Source: Actinoplanes auranticolor (GTDB lineage Bacteria > Actinomycetota > Actinomycetes > Mycobacteriales > Micromonosporaceae). From it: a stretch of 64,000 nucleotides of DNA. The stretch spans positions 1 through 64,000 of the forward strand of contig NZ_BOQL01000041.1 of assembly GCF_018332655.1 (NCBI RefSeq). The letters run 5' to 3'. Made by a program: the position numbers and the translations under genes. The notes beneath the pieces are model-generated. The model saw only the letters and a list, made by a program, of their open reading frames with translations, had not been told where the DNA came from and did not search any database. Positions 42,054-52,518 of this stretch are shown in pieces. The stretch's first letter is position 1; every line of letters begins with the position of its first letter.

Positions 42054-44168
42054 TCAAAGTGCAGAAACCGGGCTCCGGACGCCGTCGGCCACGTTGTACA
42101 TCCGGGCCTCGGCCAGGTCGAAGTAGAGCCCGGTGAGCTCCAGCCGGCCCTCGGCGACCGCCCGGCGGACGCTCGGGTACGTCCGCAGGTTCGCCAGTTG
42201 CTGCTCCACGTTGGCGGCGATGCACTCGTCCTCGTGGCCGCGGCCGGTGAGATTGATCCCGGCGGACTCCAGCCAGGAGCCCAGCGCCGTGGCCGAGCCC
42301 GCCGCGCCTTCCATCATCGCCCGCACCGCGCCGCAGCCCGAGTGCCCGCAGACGGTGATCGCCGCGACGCCGAGCACGTCGACCGCGTACTCGATGCCGG
42401 CGCCGACCGAGGAGTCGCCGGTGCCGTACGCCGGCACGATGTTGCCGACGTTGCGCAGGCAGAACAGGTCGCCCGGGCCGCTGGTGGTGATCATGTTGGG
42501 CACCACCCGGGAGTCGGCGCAGGTGATGAACAGCTGTTCCGGCCGCTGACCCTCGCGGGCCAGCCCGGCCAGATGCGGGCGGACCAGCGGGGCGACGCTG
42601 CGCTCGAACTCGTCGATGCCCGTGGCCATCGCGTCGCGGCGCTGCTCGTTCAGCGAGATCCACTGGGACCACGAGCCGAGGAAGCGGGGCAGCCGGCCGG
42701 GCTGGGAGCGGTTCACCCCGAGCCGGCCGGAGGTGGCCCGGTGGAACCAGCTGTCGCGGACCTCCTCGATGTGCACCCGGCCACCGCCGCGCTCGTAGGC
42801 GTCCCGCCAGTCCGCGATCGTCTCGAACGCGCCGTGGTCCAGGTAGTCCAGGTGCAGTTCCAGCTCGACGGACTCGCCGGCCGGCACCGCGGCGAGCTCA
42901 CGCGCCACCCGGCCGGAACCGATGAAGGCCAGGGTGCCGGTGATGACCACGAGCCACCGGCCCGGTGCCGGCGACGAGCGGTGGATCTCGCAGCGGGCCA
43001 GCCGGGCCAGCATGAGCAGCACCGCGGTGGCCATGCCCAGGGCCACTCCGGTCAGCAGGTCGGCGAAGACCACCCCGAACGCCGTGACCAGGTACGTCGG
43101 CAGCTCCCGGTGCCGCACGTAGGCCTTGATCTGGGCCAGGCTGACCAGCCGGAGGCCGACCACCACAAGCACCCCGGCCAGCGCCGAGAGCGGGATCTGT
43201 TCCAGCAGCCCGGCGAAGAGCAGCACGCAGACGGCGATCCAGCAGCCGTGCAACACGGCCGACGCCCGCGTACGGGCGCCGGCGGCGACATTGGTGGAGC
43301 TGCGCACGATGACGCCGGTGACGGGCAGCCCGCCCAGCGCACCTGACACGGTGTTGGCGGCGCCCTGGGCCAGCAGCTCGCGGTTGAGGTCGGCCCGCTT
43401 GCCGTTGTGCAGCTTGTCCACGGCCACGGCGGACAGCAGCGACTCGACGCTGGCGACCAGGGCGATGGTCAGCACGATGCCGGCGACCTGCAGCGGCGGC
43501 GCGTCCGGCCAGCGGGGGAAGGTCAGCTCGGCGAGCGGCTGGTCCGGCAGGTCCACCCGGGCGATGTCCAGACCGGCCAGCGACGCGGTGGCGGTGGCCA
43601 CGGCGACCGCGATCAGGGCGCCGGGCAACAGCGAGATCTTCACGAAGCGGGGCCAGATCAGCAGGATCGCGATGGTCAGCACGCCGATGCCGATCGAGAC
43701 GCCGTGGTTGCCGGCGATCTGGGCCGGCAGGTCCCGCAGGTTCTGCCAGGCCGAGCTCTGCGGGTCACCGCCGAGCACCACGTGCACCTGGCTGAGCGCG
43801 ATGACGACGCCGATCCCGGCGAGCATGCCGTGCACCACGGCGGGCGACAGCGCGAGGGCGGCCCGGCCCAGCCGGGACACACCGAGCCCGATCTGGACCA
43901 GGCCGGCCAGGGCCACCACCGCTGTCGTGCCGGCCCAGCCCAGTTCGGCCACGGCCCCCGCGACGATCACGGTCAGTCCGGCGGCCGGCCCACTGACCTG
44001 CAACGGAGAGCCGCTGAGGGCGCCCGCGACGATGCCGCCGACCACGGCGGCGACCAGGCCGGCGAGCAACGGGGCCCCGGAGGCGGCGGCGATCCCGAGC
44101 GACAGCGGGATGGCGATGAGGAAAACGACGATGGAGGCGGGTACGTCGTGTCGCAGCAACGTGCGCAT
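42054..44168 (-). CDS. SulP anion transporter-STAS-like-beta-carbonic anhydrase fusion
   Basis: 704 residues. Residues 1-400 form a SulP/SLC26 transporter (VPASIVVFLIAIPLSLGIAAASGAPLLAGLVAAVVGGIVAGALSGSPLQVSGPAAGL, VDKLHNGKRADLNRELLAQGAANTVSGALGGLPVTGVIVRSSTNVAAGARTRAS). About 415-480 look like a STAS-type domain. From about 515 a beta-class carbonic anhydrase follows, with zinc ligands Cys550 (CADSR), His609 and Cys612 (GHSGCGA). Such fusions probably move bicarbonate and interconvert it with CO2 at the membrane. It could supply bicarbonate for anaplerosis or manage pH; pyruvate phosphate dikinase lies nearby. Confidence 0.93.
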   Translation of the reverse strand: MRTLLRHDVPASIVVFLIAIPLSLGIAAASGAPLLAGLVAAVVGGIVAGALSGSPLQVSGPAAGLTVIVAGAVAELGWAGTTAVVALAGLVQIGLGVSRLGRAALALSPAVVHGMLAGIGVVIALSQVHVVLGGDPQSSAWQNLRDLPAQIAGNHGVSIGIGVLTIAILLIWPRFVKISLLPGALIAVAVATATASLAGLDIARVDLPDQPLAELTFPRWPDAPPLQVAGIVLTIALVASVESLLSAVAVDKLHNGKRADLNRELLAQGAANTVSGALGGLPVTGVIVRSSTNVAAGARTRASAVLHGCWIAVCVLLFAGLLEQIPLSALAGVLVVVGLRLVSLAQIKAYVRHRELPTYLVTAFGVVFADLLTGVALGMATAVLLMLARLARCEIHRSSPAPGRWLVVITGTLAFIGSGRVARELAAVPAGESVELELHLDYLDHGAFETIADWRDAYERGGGRVHIEEVRDSWFHRATSGRLGVNRSQPGRLPRFLGSWSQWISLNEQRRDAMATGIDEFERSVAPLVRPHLAGLAREGQRPEQLFITCADSRVVPNMITTSGPGDLFCLRNVGNIVPAYGTGDSSVGAGIEYAVDVLGVAAITVCGHSGCGAVRAMMEGAAGSATALGSWLESAGINLTGRGHEDECIAANVEQQLANLRTYPSVRRAVAEGRLELTGLYFDLAEARMYNVADGVRSPVSAL

Positions 44169-44294
44169 CGGCGGAATGACCCTTCCCAGATCTCAGCGAA
44201 TAAGCTCGCAATTGGGGTATTTCGGGCCACCCTAGCGACGGTGCATGAACACGCCGTTACAGATCCGCATGCTGGACATACTCTCAGTCACTTC

Positions 44295-44987
44295 TCAGCG
44301 AGATCGCCGGGCGCGGACGCGGACGATCGGCGCCGCCGCCCGCACGAGCAGGGCCATCCGCCGGGGATACGAGACGACCGCCGGCCGGGTCCGCACGCAG
44401 CGCATGAGCACCTCGACCGCGCGGTCGACCGTGATCATCATCGGCTTCACCGGGCCCAGGGCCATCTTGGTGTCGACGTAGCCGAACCGCACCGTGCTCA
44501 CCGCCACCCCGCGGGGCCGCAGGGTCGCCCCCAGCGCGATCAGGTACGACGACATGCCGGCTTTCGAGGCCGCGTAGCCCGGGGCCTGCGGCGTGATGAG
44601 CGCGTCGGCCAGGCTCGACAGGCCGACCAGGTGCCCGCCACCGGCAGTCAGCATGTGCGGCACCACCACCTCGGCCGTGCGCGCCAGGCCGAGCAGGTTG
44701 ACCTCGATGGCCCGGGTCTGGGCCGCGAGATCGGCCAGGTCGAGCAGGTCACCGACGCCGGCGGCGTAGACGCACAGGTCGACGCGGCCGGCGGCGGCGA
44801 GCGCCCGGGACAGCGCCTGCGGGTAGGCCGGGTCGGTGACGTCGGCCGCCACGTGCACGTACCGCTCGTGTTCGACCGTGGCTGGCCGCCGGGACAGCCC
44901 GGTGACCGCCCAGCCCTCGCTGAGCAGCCGCCGGGTCAGCGCCAGCCCGATGCCGTCCGTGTTGCCGATGATGGTCGCGTGTCGCAC
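44295..44987 (-). CDS. Short-chain dehydrogenase/reductase
   Basis: 230 residues from the GTG at 44987, where a TAGGCT -10 box lies 8 nt upstream. The Rossmann motif is a variant (ATIIGNTDGIGLALTRRLL in place of TGxxxGIG), then CVYAAGVGDLLDL, and the catalytic SSLADALITPQAPGYAASKAGMSSYL with Ser, Tyr and Lys at normal spacing. The C-terminus is basic (RMALLVRAAAPIVRVRARRSR), perhaps membrane associated. Substrate unknown. The gene lies 28 bp after ppdK on the same strand but seems to have its own promoter. Confidence 0.88.
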   Translation of the reverse strand: MRHATIIGNTDGIGLALTRRLLSEGWAVTGLSRRPATVEHERYVHVAADVTDPAYPQALSRALAAAGRVDLCVYAAGVGDLLDLADLAAQTRAIEVNLLGLARTAEVVVPHMLTAGGGHLVGLSSLADALITPQAPGYAASKAGMSSYLIALGATLRPRGVAVSTVRFGYVDTKMALGPVKPMMITVDRAVEVLMRCVRTRPAVVSYPRRMALLVRAAAPIVRVRARRSR

Positions 44988-44995
44988 GGCCCGGG

Positions 44996-45001
44996 AGCCT
45001 A
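44996..45001 (-). promoter_or_regulatory. -10 hexamer TAGGCT; probable leaderless start of the SDR gene
   Basis: Read on the minus strand, TAGGCT ends 8 nt before the GTG at 44987. It falls within the 28-bp gap after ppdK, so the SDR gene can be transcribed on its own. Confidence 0.45.
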
Positions 45002-45015
45002 CGCGCCGGCGGCGG

Positions 45016-47709
<2,694 letters not shown>

Positions 47710-48023
47710 GACTGCCTCCCCTGAGGTGATGCGTCATCGCACGCCTGCGCTCGAACGTTCGTTAATGGTGTCCGGAGAGTAGGGGGCGCGCCACCGGCCG
47801 CCAAAGCACCGGTGAGTAATTGCACAAGCGCAAGCGCGGTCGGGCTCAATGAACCGGTTTTTCACGCAGCCGCGCGCACGTTCGCGCACGCCCGCCGGGC
47901 GCCCGTGCACCGGGGTGTCAGGATCGTCATGCTTGGTTCGCGGCGGAAATGGGCACGTCACAGGTTCGGTACATGAGCTGGCAAGGCTCCGGGCAACGGA
48001 CGAGGGCATAGGCGGTCTCAGGC
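47710..48023. promoter_or_regulatory. Divergent intergenic region between ppdK and the GCS2/ATP-grasp gene
   Basis: 314 bp with no gene I can support. On the ppdK side it has a promoter (47776-47804) and the palindrome CGAACGTTCG (47752-47761) in the leader. AAGCGC occurs twice in tandem around 47826-47838. The right-hand half must hold the promoter for the operon at 48024, but I could not pick a clear -35/-10 pair. Confidence 0.55.
47752..47804 (-). promoter_or_regulatory. ppdK promoter with downstream palindrome
   Basis: On the minus strand, -35 TTGGCG (47804-47799) and -10 TACTCT (47781-47776) are 17 bp apart. The perfect 10-bp palindrome CGAACGTTCG (47761-47752) would fall just downstream of the transcription start, where a repressor could block elongation. 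Confidence 0.55.
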
Positions 48024-50618
48024 ATGACGGAGTCACTCAGGGTCTCGGAGGACGACGGCGCGAAGGAGGCGGACAGCAGCATCGGCACCGAGCTCACCCT
48101 CGGCGTCGAAGAGGAGTTGCACGTCGTCGATCTCAGGACCAGGGAGCTCGTGCCCCGCGCACCGGAGGTGCTCGACCAGCTCGACGAGGCGCACTTCTCG
48201 GCGGAGCTGCACCGCTCGGTGGTGGAGACGAACACCCCGGTGGCGGCCACGCTGGACGACCTGCGTACGGGCATCGTGTCGCTGCGCCGCCGGGCCATCG
48301 GCGTCGCCGAGTCGCTCGGGCTCGGGCTGGTCGCCGCGGGCACGGTCCCGCTGGTCGACCTCGACTCCCTGCCGGTCACCCCGACCTCGCGGTACCGCCG
48401 GATGCTCGACGAGTACCAGATGCTGGCCCGCGAGCAGCTCATCTGCGGCGCCCAGGTGCACGTCGGCATCCCCGACCGCGACGAGGCCGTGTCGATCGCC
48501 CAGCGGGTCGCCCCGGCGCTGCCCGTGCTGCTCGGACTCTCCGCCAGCTCCCCGTACTGGATGGGCGAGGACAGCGGCTACGCCAGCGTCCGCTCGCTGG
48601 TCTGGCTGCGCTGGCCGACCGCCGGCGACAGCGGCGAGGTGACCTCGGCCGCCGACCACGACGCGCTGGTCGCCGACCTGATCGCCTCGGGCACGATCAC
48701 CGACCCGAAGATGGTCTACTTCGACGTCCGGCCCTCGGCCCACCTGCCCACCGTGGAGCTGCGGGTCACCGACTCCAGCCCCGACGCGGACACGGTGGTG
48801 CTGCTGGCCGGCCTGTTCCGGGGGCTCGTGCTGCGGGCCCGGCAGGACTACCGCGCGGGCCAGCCCCTCGTGGCGATCCGCCCGCCGCTGCACCGCGCCG
48901 CCATGTGGCGCGCCGCCCGCTCGGGCCTGGAGGGCGACCTGCTCGACCTGCCGCGCTCGCCCGTGCCGGTGCCCGCCGCGGTCGCCGTCGAGCGGCTCAT
49001 CGCGGAACTGCGGCCGCAGCTGGAGGAGCTCGGCGACTGGGAGCAGGTCTTCGACCTGTCCGTGCAGGCGCTCAGCCGGGGCAGCTCGGCGGCCCGCCAG
49101 CGCCGCGCGATGACCCGCCGCGGTCGCATCTCCGACGTGGTCGACCTGGTCATCGCCGACACCCGGGGCGGCGCGACCGGCATCGGCCCGGGCGGCCAGA
49201 CCGTCCCGGCCGGGCTCACCCCGTACGCGGCGGCCGGGGACGAGGCGTTCCCAGATGGCGACGTCATGCCGGACTACCAGGGGATCGTCAACGTGCTCAG
49301 CGCGCTCGGCCCCGCCGGGCTGCGCCGCCGCGAGGACGTCAGGGACGACGAGCAGCGGGCCCGGGGGATCACCTTCAGCGTGGCGGGCGAGGCCGCGACC
49401 CGGCTCTTCCCGTTCGACCTCGTGCCCCGCCTGGTGCCCGCGGCCGACTGGCGGGAGCTGCGGACGGGCCTGGTCCAGCGGGTCCGCGCGCTGGACGCCT
49501 TCGTCAACGACGTCTACACCGACCGGGTCGTGGTCAAGGACGGCGTGGTGCCGGAGTGGGTCATCGACGGCTCCCCGGAGCTGCGCCCCAGCGGCGCCCT
49601 GGTCAGCCGGCCGGGCGTCCGGGCCCAGGTGGCCGGCGTGGACCTGGTCCGCGACGGCGCGGGCAACTGGTGCGTGCTGGAGGACAACCTGCGGGTGCCC
49701 TCCGGCATCGGGTACGCGATGCAGAACCGCCGGCTCACCGAGAGTGTGCTGCCGGAGCTGCCCCGCCCCGACGACCTGCTCGGCATCGAGGAGACCCCGC
49801 GGTTGCTGCTGCGGGCGCTGCTCGACGCGGCCGGCCCGGCGGCGGGCGACGACCCGGCGGTGGTGGTGCTCAGCCAGGGCCCCGACGACTCGGCCTGGTT
49901 CGAGCACCGGATGCTCGCCGAGGAGATGGGCGTCCCGCTGGTCCGCAGCACCGAGCTGCTGGTCGACGAGGGCCGGGTGCACCGGGTCCGCAACGGCCGC
50001 AAGTATCCGGTCGACGTGATCTACCTACGGATGGGCGAGGACAGCCTGGTGCACTCGCCGGGCGCGGACGGCATGCCGCTGGGACCGAGCCTGGTCACCG
50101 CCCTGCACGCGGACACCGTCGTGCTGGCCAACGCGCTGGGCAACGGCATCGGCGACGACAAGGCCGTGTACGCGTACGTGCCCAGGCTGATCGAGTACTA
50201 CCTGGGCGAGAAGCCGCTGCTGGCGGACGTGCCGACGTACCTGTGCGGCATCCCGGAGCAGCGTGAGCAGGTGCTCGGCCGGCTGGAGGAGCTGGTCTGC
50301 AAGCCGGTCGACGGCTACGGCGGCGACCGGATCGTGATCGGCCCGCACGCCTCCCCCAGCGACATCGCCGCGGTCCGCCGGCAGATCCGCACCGCGCCGC
50401 ACCGCTGGGTGGCCCAGGAGGTCGTCGACCTGTCCACCCACCCGGTCTTCGACGGCCACCAGCTCGCCCCGCGCCACGTCGACCTGCGGGCCTTCGTCTT
50501 CACCGGCAGCGAGTCGGTGGTCGCGCCGACCGCGCTGACCCGGGTCGCACCGGCCGGCAGCATGATCGTCAATTCCTCGCGCGGCGGCGGCTCCAAGGAC
50601 ACCTGGCTGTTCGGGTGA
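48024..50618 (+). CDS. GCS2-type carboxylate-amine ligase fused to circularly permuted ATP-grasp
   Basis: 864 residues. Residues 20-385 are a glutamate-cysteine-ligase family 2 (YbdK-like) domain: ELTLGVEEELHVVD, AELHRSVVETNTP, CGAQVHVGIPDRD, FDVRPSAHLPTVELRVTDSSPDADT. From about 400 a circularly permuted type-2 ATP-grasp domain follows: DYQGIVNVLSALGPAGLRRREDV, FPFDLVPRLVPAADWRELRTGLVQR, DLVRDGAGNWCVLEDNLRVPSGIGYAMQNRRL, CKPVDGYGGDRIVIGP. Two amide-bond-forming ATP enzymes in one chain suggest stepwise synthesis of a small peptide. The AsnO-type amidotransferase 108 bp downstream could amidate the product. Confidence 0.9.
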   Translation: MTESLRVSEDDGAKEADSSIGTELTLGVEEELHVVDLRTRELVPRAPEVLDQLDEAHFSAELHRSVVETNTPVAATLDDLRTGIVSLRRRAIGVAESLGLGLVAAGTVPLVDLDSLPVTPTSRYRRMLDEYQMLAREQLICGAQVHVGIPDRDEAVSIAQRVAPALPVLLGLSASSPYWMGEDSGYASVRSLVWLRWPTAGDSGEVTSAADHDALVADLIASGTITDPKMVYFDVRPSAHLPTVELRVTDSSPDADTVVLLAGLFRGLVLRARQDYRAGQPLVAIRPPLHRAAMWRAARSGLEGDLLDLPRSPVPVPAAVAVERLIAELRPQLEELGDWEQVFDLSVQALSRGSSAARQRRAMTRRGRISDVVDLVIADTRGGATGIGPGGQTVPAGLTPYAAAGDEAFPDGDVMPDYQGIVNVLSALGPAGLRRREDVRDDEQRARGITFSVAGEAATRLFPFDLVPRLVPAADWRELRTGLVQRVRALDAFVNDVYTDRVVVKDGVVPEWVIDGSPELRPSGALVSRPGVRAQVAGVDLVRDGAGNWCVLEDNLRVPSGIGYAMQNRRLTESVLPELPRPDDLLGIEETPRLLLRALLDAAGPAAGDDPAVVVLSQGPDDSAWFEHRMLAEEMGVPLVRSTELLVDEGRVHRVRNGRKYPVDVIYLRMGEDSLVHSPGADGMPLGPSLVTALHADTVVLANALGNGIGDDKAVYAYVPRLIEYYLGEKPLLADVPTYLCGIPEQREQVLGRLEELVCKPVDGYGGDRIVIGPHASPSDIAAVRRQIRTAPHRWVAQEVVDLSTHPVFDGHQLAPRHVDLRAFVFTGSESVVAPTALTRVAPAGSMIVNSSRGGGSKDTWLFG

Positions 50619-50726
50619 ACCGGCTCGGGTAAAGAGCGTTACGGCTGCGATACACAACCGAAACGGGAGCAGCACACCCTGGTGAATCTTGGGTGCGCCT
50701 CCTACTGCCCCAAGGAGGTTCAGGCC

Positions 50727-52499
50727 ATGTGTGGAATCGGCGGCGAACTGCGGTACGACGCCCAGGCAGCGGACGGCGACGCCGTCCGGCGGATGATGCC
50801 GTGCCTGCAGTCCCGCGGGCCCGACGGCGAAGGTCTCTGGCAGCGCGGCCCGATCGCGTTCGGCCACCGCCGGCTCAAGATCATCGACCTCTCCGAGGCC
50901 GGCTCCCAGCCGATGACCGACTCCCAGCTCGGCCTGACCCTGGTCTTCAACGGCTGCATCTACAACTACCAGCAGCTGCGCGACGAGCTGCGCGGCTACG
51001 GCTACACCTTCACCTCCACCTCCGACACCGAGGTGATCATCAAGGCGTACCACCGCTGGGGCGCCGACTGCGTGCAGCACTTCCTCGGCATGTTCGCCTT
51101 CGCCATCGCCGAGCACGCCACCGGCCGGGTCATGCTGGCCCGGGACCGGCTCGGCATCAAGCCGATGTACCTGGCCGAGACCCCCGGCCGGCTGCGCTTC
51201 GCGTCCACCCTGCCGGCCCTGCTGGCCGCCGGCGACGTCGACACCTCGATCGACAAGGTGGCCCTGCAGCACTACATGACCTTCCACTCGGTCGTGCCGG
51301 CGCCGCGCACGATGGTCAGCGGCATCCGCAAGCTGCCCCCGGCCACGGTCCGGATCATCGAGGCGGACGGCACGTCGGTCGAGCGGGTCTACTGGGAGGC
51401 CGACCACACCCGCACCCTGATCAAGTCGCCGGCCGAGTGGGCCGAGGCGATCCACGAGTCGCTGCGCACCGCCGTCGAGCGCCGGATGGTCGCCGACGTG
51501 CCGGTCGGCGTGCTGCTCTCCGGCGGGCTCGACTCCAGCTACATCGTGGCGCTGCTGGCCGAGCAGGGCCAGCGCGGGCTGACCACCTTCAGCATCGGCT
51601 TCGAGTCGGCGGCCGGCGAGAGCGGCGACGAGTTCGCGTACTCCGACATCATCGCCAAGCAGTTCGACACCACCCACCACCAGATCCGGATCGGCAAGGA
51701 CCGGTTCCTGCCCGCGGTGGCGCGCACGGTCGCGGCGATGAGCGAGCCCATGGTCAGCCACGACTGCATCGCCTTCAACCTGCTCAGCGAGGACGTCTCG
51801 CAGCACGTCAAGGTCGTGCAGTCGGGGCAGGGCGCGGACGAGATCCTGGCCGGCTACAGCTGGTACCCGCCGCTGGCGGACGTGCCGCGCGGGCAGGCCG
51901 TGGACGCGTACGCCCGGGAGTTCTTCGACCGGCCGTACGCCGAGCTGGCCCGCCAGCTCTCCCCGGAGTGGCTGCTGGACACCGACGTCAGCCGCGAGTT
52001 CGTCGCGGCGAGCTTCGCCCGGCCCGGCGCCACCGAGAGTGTGGACGCCGCGTTGCGGCTGGACTCCCAGGTCATGCTGGTCGACGATCCGGTCAAGCGG
52101 GTCGACAACATGACCATGGCGTGGGGGCTGGAGGCGCGCGTGCCGTTCCTCGACCACGAGCTGGTCGAGCTGGCCGCCGCCTGCCCGCCGGAGCTCAAGC
52201 TGGCGCAGGGCGGCAAGGGCGTGCTCAAGGACGCGGCCCGCGGCGTGGTGCCGGACGAGGTGATCGACCGCACCAAGGGCTACTTCCCGGTTCCCGGGAT
52301 CCGGCACCTGGAAGGGCCGATGCTGGAGCTGGTCCGCGACGCGCTGCACGCACCGGCGGCCCGGGCGCGCGGGCTGTTCCGGCAGGAGTACGTTGACGCG
52401 CTACTGGCCGACCCGAACACTGCTCGTACGACGCTCGGGGCGAACCAGTTGTGGCAGCTGGCGCTGCTCGAGATGTGGTTGCAGGACAAGGGGATCTAG
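50727..52499 (+). CDS. asnO: N-acetylglutaminylglutamine amidotransferase-type asparagine synthetase
   Basis: 590 residues from ATG 50727, with a near-perfect AAGGAGGTT site; translation yields Met-Cys2, and Cys2 is the glutaminase nucleophile after Met removal. Class II amidotransferase domain (MCGIGGELRYD, LKIIDLSEAGSQPM, LVFNGCIYNYQQLRDEL), then the AMP-forming synthetase domain (PVGVLLSGGLDSSYIVALLAEQG, SGQGADEILAGYSWYPP, ARVPFLDHELVELAA). Overall it matches the branch that amidates N-acetylglutaminylglutamine, an osmolyte. The usual partner (GNAT/ATP-grasp synthetase) is absent; a GCS2/ATP-grasp fusion lies upstream and an S9 peptidase 19 bp downstream. Confidence 0.88.
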   Translation: MCGIGGELRYDAQAADGDAVRRMMPCLQSRGPDGEGLWQRGPIAFGHRRLKIIDLSEAGSQPMTDSQLGLTLVFNGCIYNYQQLRDELRGYGYTFTSTSDTEVIIKAYHRWGADCVQHFLGMFAFAIAEHATGRVMLARDRLGIKPMYLAETPGRLRFASTLPALLAAGDVDTSIDKVALQHYMTFHSVVPAPRTMVSGIRKLPPATVRIIEADGTSVERVYWEADHTRTLIKSPAEWAEAIHESLRTAVERRMVADVPVGVLLSGGLDSSYIVALLAEQGQRGLTTFSIGFESAAGESGDEFAYSDIIAKQFDTTHHQIRIGKDRFLPAVARTVAAMSEPMVSHDCIAFNLLSEDVSQHVKVVQSGQGADEILAGYSWYPPLADVPRGQAVDAYAREFFDRPYAELARQLSPEWLLDTDVSREFVAASFARPGATESVDAALRLDSQVMLVDDPVKRVDNMTMAWGLEARVPFLDHELVELAAACPPELKLAQGGKGVLKDAARGVVPDEVIDRTKGYFPVPGIRHLEGPMLELVRDALHAPAARARGLFRQEYVDALLADPNTARTTLGANQLWQLALLEMWLQDKGI

Positions 52500-52518
52500 C
52501 AAACGAGGGAGGACCCGT

